A stretch of 5,130 nt of DNA. Source: Candidatus Brocadiaceae bacterium. Its GTDB lineage: Bacteria; Planctomycetota; Brocadiia; Brocadiales; Bathyanammoxibiaceae. The notes beneath the pieces were generated by a model. The model saw nothing but the letters and a program-made list of their open reading frames with translations, was not told where the DNA came from and did no database searches. The stretch covers positions 1-5,130 of the forward strand of contig JASEHG010000141.1 of the NCBI GenBank assembly GCA_030018855.1, in the 5' to 3' direction. Within the stretch, counting starts at the first letter, position 1. Each line of letters begins with the position of its first letter. Made by a program: the position numbers and the translations under genes. Shown one piece after another: positions 1-4,711 of this stretch.

Positions 1-2
1 GG

Positions 3-185
3 ACCGCTGCATCGGCTGGACCACCTCAGCCAAAGGTCTCTTATAAAGTATATACTACAAGATACTCAAAGATTTACCACAAGGCTGGCTGTCCAGCATT
101 GGGGGCAGAGCCCCAATGCTATAGCCCTGGTGCTCCGCCACCAGGGCTGTCCGACCTTACTTACAAAGATTCCCTTTGTAAATAG
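3..185 (+). CDS. C-terminal fragment, possible secreted-protein tail with a YHxxxC motif; start outside window
   Basis: An open frame enters from the left edge and ends at TAG 183-185. Its first part reads as a Pro-rich linker (GPPQPK) and then YKVYTTRYSKIYHKAGCPAL. This resembles the small tail found on some secreted nucleases and other exported proteins, which has the pattern Y-x-T-x(5)-YH-x-x-GC-x-x-L. The usual later Cys-x-x-Cys part is not visible. From about position 95 the frame runs through two perfect hairpins, so the last ~30 residues (Pro/Gly/Cys rich) may be non-native sequence read through an inserted or degenerate element. The resemblance to the tail family is from memory and rests on about 20 residues. 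A second frame ending at 44-46 is also open to the edge, so the true frame is uncertain. Confidence 0.3.
   Translation, partial: TAASAGPPQPKVSYKVYTTRYSKIYHKAGCPALGAEPQCYSPGAPPPGLSDLTYKDSLCK
95..148. repeat. Two adjacent perfect 10-bp hairpins
   Basis: The first hairpin pairs AGCATTGGGG (95-104) with CCCCAATGCT (111-120) around a 6-nt loop. The second pairs AGCCCTGGTG (123-132) with CACCAGGGCT (139-148) around CTCCGC. Both are perfect 10-bp stems only 2 nt apart. Neither is followed by a T-run on either strand, so they are not standard intrinsic terminators. The octamer GGCTGTCC occurs at 87-94 and again at 145-152, so the pair sits between short direct repeats. They may be a palindromic intergenic repeat unit, or RNA-stabilising or termination structures for the gene entering from the left. 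Confidence 0.7.
161..181. repeat. Third hairpin, 8-bp perfect stem
   Basis: TTACAAAG (161-168) pairs with CTTTGTAA (174-181) around ATTCC. It lies 12 bp after the two GC-rich hairpins and is AT-rich, unlike them. No T-tract follows on either strand. It seems to belong to the same cluster of palindromes between the left-edge fragment and the P-II promoter. Confidence 0.6.
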
Positions 186-267
186 GGGCATCCGCCCGCC
201 CAAAAGCTTGTCCTGAGCGAAGCCGAAGGGATGGCAGATTTTCAACCTGAGGCGGACGACGTGCCCC
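185..267 (-). repeat. Dispersed intergenic repeat, copy A, inside a long inverted repeat
   Basis: The outer arms GGGGCATCCGCC (185-196) pair with GGCGGA (251-256) and TGCCCC (262-267), with a 5-nt bulge at 257-261. Between the arms, on the minus strand, lies CCCTTCGGCTTCGCTCAGG (230-212) followed by ACAAGC. This CCTGAGCGAAG-type motif is one I recognise as widespread between genes in many uncultured bacteria, where it gives false protein calls containing FAQDK; such a false frame is open on the minus strand here. A related copy in the opposite orientation lies at 4461-4502 and is also bracketed by TCCGCC/GGCGGA. Confidence 0.6.
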
Positions 268-282
268 TGCCGGTTAAACAAG

Positions 283-310
283 TTGACAGATGTTCTCACA
301 GGGCTATAAT
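283..310 (+). promoter_or_regulatory. Consensus sigma-70 promoter for the P-II gene
   Basis: TTGACA at 283-288 and TATAAT at 305-310 both match the housekeeping consensus at all six positions, with a 16-bp spacer (17 is optimal). Transcription should start near 317, giving a leader of about 38 nt. I see no sigma-54 type -24/-12 site here, although nitrogen-control genes often use one, so basal expression is probably constitutive. Confidence 0.8.
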
Positions 311-354
311 GTGCGGAGTTTAAATAATATCCATTTCCCTCCAGGAGCAGAAAA

Positions 355-708
355 ATGAAAAAGATAGAGGCGATAATCAGACCGGAGAGATTTGAACTGA
401 TAAGGCAGGCCCTGCACGATGCGGGCTACCATGGGTTAACGGTAACCACTACGACTGGCTATGGGGAGCAGAAAGGGCCTACCAGAATCTGGCGCGGCAG
501 GGCCTTTTCTAGTGAGGCAGTAAAGAGGGCAGAACTTAAGATAGTCGTTCCAGATGAGGAAGCAGAGAAGGTTATGCAGATTATTATAGAAAATGCCCGT
601 ACGGGACAGCCTGGAGATGGAAGGATATATATAACGGATGTGGTTACTACCGTCCACATCCGCACGGGGAGCATCCACACAGGGGTAGAAGAAGAAAAAG
701 AGATATGA
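355..708 (+). CDS. P-II family nitrogen regulatory protein (GlnB/GlnK-like), T-loop Tyr51 replaced by Phe
   Basis: This is a small trimeric cytosolic signal protein that senses ATP/ADP and 2-oxoglutarate and binds target enzymes, transporters or regulators. The 117 residues align end to end with GlnB/GlnK (about 112). The MKKIEAIIRP start, the Gln39-Lys40-Gly41 segment, the B-loop TGQPGDG (83-89) and the IRTG of the C-loop (102-105) are clear. Several key positions differ: residue 51, the uridylylated Tyr of enteric proteins, is Phe; Lys58 is Arg; Lys90 is Arg; Arg101 is His; Arg103 is kept. The T-loop tip reads GRAFSSEAVKR and there is a short acidic C-terminal extension. AGGAG at 343-347 lies 7 nt before ATG 355, and a perfect promoter lies upstream. 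No amtB or glnA is adjacent, so the partner cannot be told from context. Membership of the P-II family is firm; assignment to glnB or glnK is not possible. Confidence 0.93.
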   Translation: MKKIEAIIRPERFELIRQALHDAGYHGLTVTTTTGYGEQKGPTRIWRGRAFSSEAVKRAELKIVVPDEEAEKVMQIIIENARTGQPGDGRIYITDVVTTVHIRTGSIHTGVEEEKEI

Positions 709-716
709 GGTAACCA

Positions 717-747
717 GTAGCTAGGGAAAAGATTCAACCCTGGCTAC
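717..747. other. Stem-loop between convergent genes, possible weak bidirectional terminator
   Basis: GTAGCTAGGG (717-726) pairs with CCCTGGCTAC (738-747) over 10 bp with one G-U wobble and an 11-nt loop. It sits in the 49-bp gap between the P-II stop (708) and the epimerase stop (758), which face each other. No T-run follows in either direction, so it would not be a classical intrinsic terminator, but it could protect 3' ends or slow converging polymerases. Confidence 0.45.
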
Positions 748-770
748 TAGCTACCAGCTACCGTCTACCC
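743..770. repeat. Four-unit heptamer repeat overlapping the epimerase stop codon
   Basis: Four successive 7-bp units, GCTACTA, GCTACCA, GCTACCG and TCTACCC, run from 743 to 770. The repeat supplies the epimerase stop (TAG on the minus strand, 760-758) and its last codons (Gly-Arg-Arg). The array is short and degenerate and probably arose by slippage; a related GTAGCTA lies just to its left at 717-723. Confidence 0.5.
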
Positions 771-1696
771 TTCTTGAACCATTCTGCGGTCTTCTCCAGA
801 CCCTCTTCAAACCCAATACTTACCTTGTAACCCAGCAATTTCTCTACCAGGGAGACATCTGCCAGGGTGCGCCTGACGTCTCCCTTTCGGGCCTCGGAGC
901 AGGTGTAACTGATGGGCTTGCCGATAATCTTCTCTACGGTCTTGAGGAGGTCAAGGATGGAGTAATCCCTGCCACAGCCCACGTTAAAGACCTTACCGGC
1001 TACCCCAGGGACCGTGGCGGCTAGTAGTGTAGCATTCACGACATTTTCTATATAAGTGAAATCTCTGGACTGCAGTCCATCCCAGTGAACTTCTACCTGC
1101 CTGCCATCCAGTCCTGCCTCTATGAACAGAGGGACTACTGCGGCGTATTGGGAGCGGGGATCCTGACGGGGGCCAAACACGTTAAAATACCTCAGACTCA
1201 CCGTCTCCAGCCCATAGATTTTATAGAAGACCTCGCAGTAGTATTCCCCCACGAGTTTTGAGACGGCATAAGGGGAGAGAGGAGAGGGGGTATAACTCTC
1301 CTTTAGCGGCATGGCCTGACTATTCCCATAGACAGAGGAGGAGGAGGCGCAGACTACCCGTCTCACACCCGTCTCTTTTGCCCACCACAGTACGTTGAGT
1401 GTGCCCTGGACGTTGACTTCATTACTGGAAAGGGGGTCGTCTATGGAGCGGGGGACAGAACGTTGGGCGGCTATATGCAGTACGCAGTCCACCCCCTTCA
1501 TGGCCTTTTTCACCGCCTTCTTGTCCCGTATATCTCCTTTCCAGAAATCAATCTTCTTAAGACAGTGGGCCAGGTTCTCCTTTCGTCCTGTATCCAGATT
1601 ATCCAGTACCCTGACCGTCTCTCCTTGACTAAGGAGTCTTTCCACCAGGTGGGCACCTATAAAGCCGGCACCACCGGTTACCAGATAAAGGGCCAT
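758..1696 (-). CDS. NAD-dependent nucleotide-sugar epimerase (extended SDR family, UDP-GlcNAc/glucose 4-epimerase type)
   Basis: This is a predicted cytosolic enzyme acting on the sugar of a UDP-sugar, most likely 4-epimerisation, to supply surface polysaccharide or glycan precursors. The 312 residues match the normal family length. The NAD-binding Rossmann motif TGGAGFIG is at 7-14, and Asp32 ends the second strand (LDNLDTG) and should bind the adenosine ribose. A Ser-rich segment at 118-121 precedes VYG, and the catalytic Tyr143-x-x-x-Lys147 is in LSPYAVSK. RYFNVFGPRQDP (169-180) and SRDFTYIENVV (210-220) are substrate-side motifs. The segments SVPRSIDDP, RYFNVFG-RQDP and SRDF-YIENV recall the WbpP/TviC UDP-GlcNAc 4-epimerase group more than classical GalE, but the substrate is not proven. 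ATG 1696 follows AGGAG (1707-1703) at 6 nt. No glycosyltransferase is adjacent. A dehydratase role in the same superfamily is the main alternative. Confidence 0.9.
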   Translation of the reverse strand: MALYLVTGGAGFIGAHLVERLLSQGETVRVLDNLDTGRKENLAHCLKKIDFWKGDIRDKKAVKKAMKGVDCVLHIAAQRSVPRSIDDPLSSNEVNVQGTLNVLWWAKETGVRRVVCASSSSVYGNSQAMPLKESYTPSPLSPYAVSKLVGEYYCEVFYKIYGLETVSLRYFNVFGPRQDPRSQYAAVVPLFIEAGLDGRQVEVHWDGLQSRDFTYIENVVNATLLAATVPGVAGKVFNVGCGRDYSILDLLKTVEKIIGKPISYTCSEARKGDVRRTLADVSLVEKLLGYKVSIGFEEGLEKTAEWFKKGRR

Positions 1697-1734
1697 AAAA
1701 CTCTCCTTTCCTCTTGGGATTTAAGAGCCAACAT

Positions 1735-1762
1735 TTTATAGCATGTGACAGATATTCTTCAA
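1735..1762 (-). promoter_or_regulatory. Candidate promoter for the epimerase gene
   Basis: Read on the minus strand, TTGAAG (1762-1757) and TATAAA (1740-1735) are separated by 16 bp. Each hexamer departs from the sigma-70 consensus. The predicted start near 1728 gives a leader of about 30 nt containing the Shine-Dalgarno site. The site would allow epimerase expression independent of the tRNA and coiled-coil unit upstream on the same strand. Confidence 0.45.
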
Positions 1763-1845
1763 TAAAAACTTGTAGCAAGCCCGTGTCGTAAAATGAAAGA
1801 CAGGCGGTACGTGGGGTTGTTGAGTTGGCACTGATTTCTAGAAAC

Positions 1846-1921
1846 TGGTACCCCCATGGGGATTTGAACCCCAGTCTCCAGGCTGAGAACCTGGCATCCT
1901 GGGCCACTAGACGATGGGGGC
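1846..1921 (-). tRNA. tRNA-Glu, anticodon CUC
   Basis: The 76-nt minus-strand sequence folds as a full cloverleaf. The acceptor is GCCCCCA with TGGGGGT, the anticodon stem CCAGG/CCTGG carries the loop TTCTCAG, the variable region has 4 nt, and the T arm is TGGGG-TTCAAAT-CCCCA. Anticodon CTC reads GAG (Glu). The GTCTAGTGGCCCAGGA D-arm is typical of bacterial tRNA-Glu. The discriminator is A73 and the CCA end is encoded. The first acceptor pair is G1-U72, a wobble. It starts 20 bp after the stop of the coiled-coil gene on the same strand with no promoter seen in between, so it is probably processed from that transcript. No terminator is evident after the CCA. Confidence 0.97.
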
Positions 1922-1941
1922 TAAGGCAGACTCCCGACGGT

Positions 1942-2655
1942 CTACTGGGGTGATACAGCGGCCAGCCGCCTCTGCAGTTCTTCCACTTCTCTTTCGGCCT
2001 GCTGTTTGGCCTTGGTGAGGGTTATAAGCTCATTCGTGAGCTCTGACACCTTAGCCTTTAGGCCCTGGGCCTCACCAGCACCTTCAGCGGTAGCGATCGC
2101 CGGCACCACCTCGTGTACTTCTGCATGAGGGGCGAAGGATGCACTACCCCCTCCTTTTTCCATGTTCTTTATCTTGGTGAGGGCGGCCCTATAGTCCAGG
2201 TCTAGCTCTGCAACCTTCTTCTCTAATTGGACTTTTGCCCCTTCCAGTTCTTTAACCTTTTCATCCAGGGTAGCTACCGTATGTAAGGCAATTGCCCTTG
2301 CCTCATCGGTCTGTTGTAATCCCCTATCAGAGACTGCCTTGGCGGCACCCAGAAGTTCGTGTTCGTGTTTGAGGTTTTCGTACTCGGACCGTAGGGACTC
2401 CGCCTCCCCCTTCACGTTGTTAATCTCTTCCTCTTTGCCCTTTAACTTCTTTTGTTCTTCCTGGAGCTTGAGCTGGACCTGGGGTACTTTCACAAGCTCT
2501 GCCTTGCCAGCCATAAGCCTCTCCTCTAGCTCTGTTACCCTATGCCGCTGGGTGCGATACTTACTTGTGGCAGTCAAGGCAAGCCCCACACAGAGCAGGG
2601 TAATTAAACCCGCCAATATCGTTATTATGGTAAGTCCCTTTGGGCCCACTAGCAT
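1942..2655 (-). CDS. Membrane-anchored coiled-coil protein of unknown function
   Basis: I do not recognise a family. The 237 residues comprise one hydrophobic helix at about 8-29 (LTIITILAGLITLLCVGLALTA) and then a basic stretch SKYRTQRHR (31-39). A long Glu/Lys/Leu-rich coiled coil follows at about 38-167, then a Gly/Ala/Pro-rich break (168-197) and a second short coiled coil (198-232). The strong positive charge just after the helix, with only one Lys before it, suggests by the positive-inside rule that the coiled coil lies in the cytoplasm, as in EzrA- or RmuC-like proteins; a cleaved or periplasmic form cannot be excluded. No enzyme motif is visible. ATG 2655 is preceded by AAGGAG (2670-2665) with 9-nt spacing. 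It ends 20 bp before tRNA-Glu, and a long leader with possible structure lies upstream. Possible roles include scaffolding or division, but there is no direct evidence. Confidence 0.8.
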   Translation of the reverse strand: MLVGPKGLTIITILAGLITLLCVGLALTATSKYRTQRHRVTELEERLMAGKAELVKVPQVQLKLQEEQKKLKGKEEEINNVKGEAESLRSEYENLKHEHELLGAAKAVSDRGLQQTDEARAIALHTVATLDEKVKELEGAKVQLEKKVAELDLDYRAALTKIKNMEKGGGSASFAPHAEVHEVVPAIATAEGAGEAQGLKAKVSELTNELITLTKAKQQAEREVEELQRRLAAVSPQ

Positions 2656-2685
2656 AATTATTTTCTCCTTTCAGCTTCACAAATA

Positions 2686-2797
2686 GGCCCATGGACAAGA
2701 TTCAATAGTGATGCCATAGGCGTAGGCGTTTCTCCAGTGCCGCTCCTCTTTGTTGGGGGTGGCCCTGCCACTCCCCTAAGGGCCTCACCCATGGGCC
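2686..2797 (-). other. Candidate structured RNA leader of the coiled-coil gene
   Basis: GGCCCATGG (2686-2694) and CCATGGGCC (2789-2797) are exact complements that can close a 112-nt domain. Inside, GGGG-GTGGC (2755-2763) pairs with GCCAC-T-CCCC (2767-2776), a 9-bp stem with one bulge and a 3-nt loop. The domain ends 31 bp before the ATG at 2655, so on the minus strand it would form most of a 5' leader. It matches no riboswitch, 6S, SRP RNA or T-box consensus that I can recall. The strand is inferred only from the neighbouring gene. Confidence 0.35.
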
Positions 2798-2837
2798 GTT
2801 ATCTCTATTTATTCAACACTTCTAGCCTTATGGGGTT

Positions 2838-2855
2838 ACCTCCTCCCCCGGAGGT
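2838..2855. other. Small GC-rich hairpin in the divergent region
   Basis: ACCTCC (2838-2843) pairs with GGAGGT (2850-2855) around a 6-nt loop. It lies between the candidate minus-strand promoter and the 112-nt domain, so it would be near the 5' end of that leader. Its function is unknown; there is no T-tract to suggest termination. Confidence 0.35.
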
Positions 2856-2866
2856 TGCAAGCAAAA

Positions 2867-2895
2867 ATGTTATCATCTCTACAGGAAAATTGCAA
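2867..2895 (-). promoter_or_regulatory. Candidate promoter for the coiled-coil gene and tRNA-Glu
   Basis: On the minus strand TTGCAA (2895-2890) and TAACAT (2872-2867) are 17 bp apart, each matching four of six consensus bases. TG one base before the -10 gives an extended -10. The start would be near 2860 and the leader about 205 nt, spanning both hairpin regions. This is the best pair I found on this strand, but it is modest. Confidence 0.35.
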
Positions 2896-2938
2896 GTGTA
2901 AATACTGACCTTCAGACACAAGTTCGTACATCATCTAA

Positions 2939-3003
2939 CTGCCTTTGCGGTGCGGTGTTCTTATGCATTTAAGTAAGGGCATATTGTCCGCGCCAAAGCC
3001 CAG
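2939..3003 (+). other. Nested imperfect stem upstream of hisS; rest of this gap unremarkable
   Basis: Short arms nest in order: CTG (2939-2941) with CAG (3001-3003), CTTTG (2943-2947) with CAAAG (2994-2998), GCGG (2952-2955) with CCGC (2988-2991), and TATGC (2962-2966) with GCATA (2979-2983). It lies upstream of the predicted hisS promoter, so it would not be in the hisS mRNA. I see no T-box consensus. Apart from this, the promoters and the leader structures, the 462-bp gap 2656-3117 holds no gene I can support. Confidence 0.25.
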
Positions 3004-3065
3004 AACCGTGTGTTGATTTTTGAGGGGGTTTTTGCTAACATCCGCTAGTTTATGTCCCATCCGTC

Positions 3066-3094
3066 TTGACACATCTATCTAATATAAATATAGA
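3066..3094 (+). promoter_or_regulatory. Candidate promoter for hisS
   Basis: TTGACA (3066-3071) is a perfect -35. With the optimal 17-bp spacer, the -10 is TATAGA (3089-3094), four of six consensus bases. TATAAA at 3083-3088 looks better but is only 11 bp from the -35. The start would be near 3101, leaving a leader of about 17 nt, too short for a T-box or other attenuator. Confidence 0.5.
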
Positions 3095-3117
3095 GGAAAC
3101 ACTAGGACAACTCTAAA

Positions 3118-4440
3118 ATGAGTAAGAAATTTACTGGACCAAAAGGTACAAGGGACTTCCTGCCCTACCACATGGAGACACGGGATAGGATTGTTGAGAT
3201 GATTAAGGAGGTCTTCAAGCTATATGGCTGTTATCCGTGGGACGGCCCAGCATTTGAATACCTGGAGACCCTCACCAGAAAGAGTGGCGAAGAGGTGTCA
3301 AACGAGATATATGTATTTAAAGATAAGAGTGGGCGGGAGTTAGGACTAAGATTTGAACTCACTGCCTCCATAGCAAGGATGATAGCCAGTAACCCAAGTC
3401 TGAAGAAACCCATAAAGGGGTTTTCCATCGGGAAGGTATGGAGGTACGAGAACCCCCAACAAGGCAGATACAGGGAGTTCCTCCAGATGGACGCAGATAT
3501 ATTTGGGGCAAATAACATGCTCTGTGAAGTTGAGCTACTGGATATGGCCAAGAATATCTTAGGCAGGATAGGGTTTGATGATTACTGTATCCAGCTAAAC
3601 AACAGGAAGATACTGGCCGCCCAGGTGAGATGTGCCGGGATAGACCAGGAAAAGGAATTGGACGTCTTCAGGGCACTGGACAAGCTGAATAAGATAGGCC
3701 CCGGGGGTGTAAGACAGGAGTTTCTTAATAGGGGTATGTCAGAAAAGGCCTATGAAGATTGCATGAGGTACATAATAACAAGAGGGACGAATCAGCAAAA
3801 AATAGATGAGATGAGGGGGCTACTGGCAAAGGACGAAAAAGGGATAGAAGGACTCAATGAGCTGTCTCAGATATTGGGATATGCCAAAGAGATATCGCTG
3901 GATAAAAGGATCATGGTTGATTATACGTTAGTGAGGGGACTAGACTACTACACAGGCCCAATCTTTGAGATACAGATTGGGAAGGGAGAGCAGGTTGGAA
4001 GTATCGCAGGGGGTGGCAGATACGACCAATTAATAGAACTGTTCGGGGGGACACCTACCCCTGCCGTTGGTATCTCTTTCGGGATAGAAAGGATTATTGA
4101 TTTAGTAGAGAGTAATCCGGTCCTGTCCGAGAGGTACAAGGGTAACCCGCCCCTACTCCTGGTCATATATCTAAGCCCTGAATTGTCAGGCCATGCATTC
4201 AGGATTACGGAGGCGGTCAGACAGGCGGGCCTGTCCGCAGACATAGACCTGGCAATGAGGTCGTTCAAGAAACAGATACAGTACGCAAACGAAAAAGGCT
4301 ACCCGTATGTCTTATTTGTAGGTGAAGACGAGATACGCAACGACAGCTATGGGTTAAAAGACATGAAGACCGGGGAGCAGGAGGTCTTAAGGATAGAAAG
4401 GGTAATTGAAAGACTTAAAGCGGTGGGGCGTCCTGCCTGA
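3118..4440 (+). CDS. hisS: Histidyl-tRNA synthetase (class II), archaeal/eukaryal-like subfamily
   Basis: It charges tRNA-His with histidine in the cytosol. The 440 residues match the family length. The start GPKGTRDFLP (7-16) is diagnostic. LRFELTASIARMIA (77-90) precedes motif 2, GKVWRYENPQQGRYREF (105-121). The histidine-specific loop LVRGLDYYTGPIFE (271-284) is complete, followed by IAGGGRYD (296-303), and motif 3 is PTPAVGISFGIERI (313-326) with its ATP-binding Arg325. The C-terminal anticodon-binding domain begins near 345. RFELT-x-x-x-AR where E. coli-type enzymes have RPEGT, together with KVWRYENPQ-GRYREF, recalls archaeal and eukaryal HisRS, suggesting an alternative subfamily or an old transfer. 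The Shine-Dalgarno site is weak (AGGA 3104-3107, 10 nt from ATG 3118), but the N-terminus fits. No aspS follows, though hisS-aspS is common elsewhere. Confidence 0.97.
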   Translation: MSKKFTGPKGTRDFLPYHMETRDRIVEMIKEVFKLYGCYPWDGPAFEYLETLTRKSGEEVSNEIYVFKDKSGRELGLRFELTASIARMIASNPSLKKPIKGFSIGKVWRYENPQQGRYREFLQMDADIFGANNMLCEVELLDMAKNILGRIGFDDYCIQLNNRKILAAQVRCAGIDQEKELDVFRALDKLNKIGPGGVRQEFLNRGMSEKAYEDCMRYIITRGTNQQKIDEMRGLLAKDEKGIEGLNELSQILGYAKEISLDKRIMVDYTLVRGLDYYTGPIFEIQIGKGEQVGSIAGGGRYDQLIELFGGTPTPAVGISFGIERIIDLVESNPVLSERYKGNPPLLLVIYLSPELSGHAFRITEAVRQAGLSADIDLAMRSFKKQIQYANEKGYPYVLFVGEDEIRNDSYGLKDMKTGEQEVLRIERVIERLKAVGRPA

Positions 4441-4460
4441 GGTGGGTCTGTGGACAGCCC

Positions 4461-4502
4461 CATCCGCCCCTTCGCTCCGCTCAAGGGCAGGCTCAGGCGG
4501 AT
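4461..4502 (+). repeat. Dispersed intergenic repeat, copy B
   Basis: ATCCGCC (4462-4468) and GGCGGAT (4496-4502) are perfect inverted arms. Within, CCCTT (4468-4472) can pair with AAGGG (4483-4487) around a CGCTCCGCTC loop. The core CCCTTCG-CTCCGCTCA with GGCAGGC resembles the minus-strand core of copy A at 230-206, and both copies end in GGCGGAT. It starts 20 bp after the hisS stop. No T-run follows directly, so any role in termination is uncertain. Confidence 0.55.
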
Positions 4503-4558
4503 TTGTCCCCGGCGAACAACCCTATCGGGCTTTTTACCTATCTTCCACCTGTACCAGT

Positions 4559-4591
4559 AGTGCCTCTCCCAAAAACTTTTTGGCACTTTTT
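4559..4591 (+). terminator. Candidate intrinsic terminator for hisS
   Basis: AGTGCC (4559-4564) pairs with GGCACT (4582-4587), and the enclosed AAAAA (4571-4575) can pair with TTTTT (4577-4581). The stem is followed at once by T-residues (4587-4591). An alternative fold uses the near-perfect palindrome CCAAAAA-C-TTTTTGG (4569-4583). It lies about 120 bp past the hisS stop. The bulge and AT-rich top make its strength uncertain. Confidence 0.4.
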
Positions 4592-4625
4592 CCCCTTCTT
4601 ACGGCCCGCCTACCCCCTATGCAAC

Positions 4626-4639
4626 ATAATATATATTAT
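4626..4639. repeat. 14-bp AT palindrome
   Basis: ATAATATATATTAT is a perfect palindrome in the hisS-DAHP synthase gap. It could be a dimeric protein-binding site or simply low-complexity AT sequence; nothing else points to a function. Confidence 0.35.
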
Positions 4640-4666
4640 CAGACGTTATGTCTACATTTTGAAAGG

Positions 4667-4711
4667 CCCCTTTTCCGCCCCTAAAAGCCCCCTCTTTCGT
4701 GCCCCTTTCCC
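4667..4711 (-). other. C-rich tract; minus strand can form a G-quadruplex
   Basis: Five C-runs lie at 4667-4670, 4678-4681, 4688-4692, 4702-4705 and 4709-4711, so the minus strand has G-runs of 4, 4, 5, 4 and 3 with spacers of 7, 6, 9 and 3 nt. Four of the runs start with GCCCC at intervals of 11, 10 and 14 bp. This is a possible G-quadruplex, slightly outside the strict 7-nt loop limit. It is about 200 bp before the DAHP synthase start, in the 466-bp gap 4441-4906, in which I can support no gene. Confidence 0.4.

Noticed and set aside
2..46. Short frame DRCIGWTTSAKGLL ending at TAA 44-46, recalling the CIGWE-T tail of AroG-type DAHP synthases.
   Set aside because: Only 14 residues, no acidic residue after CIGW, and the competing frame carrying the YHxxxC motif looks better. 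It cannot be decided without upstream sequence.
66..299. Minus-strand 77-codon frame containing FGFAQDKLLGGR.
   Set aside because: It reads through the hairpins and the dispersed repeat; such FAQDK proteins are known false calls from this repeat, and it overlaps the P-II promoter.
1629..1907. Minus-strand 92-codon frame crossing the tRNA and epimerase promoter.
   Set aside because: It overlaps most of the tRNA-Glu and the epimerase start in another frame; a shadow frame.
2686..2797. Signal recognition particle RNA or 6S RNA.
   Set aside because: The conserved GGAAGGAAGCAGCC-type loop of SRP RNA is absent on both strands, and the domain is too short and lacks the central bubble of 6S RNA.
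2939..3117. T-box or other attenuator in front of hisS.
   Set aside because: No AGGGTGG-x-ACCGCG motif or terminator is present, and the predicted promoter leaves a leader of only about 17 nt.
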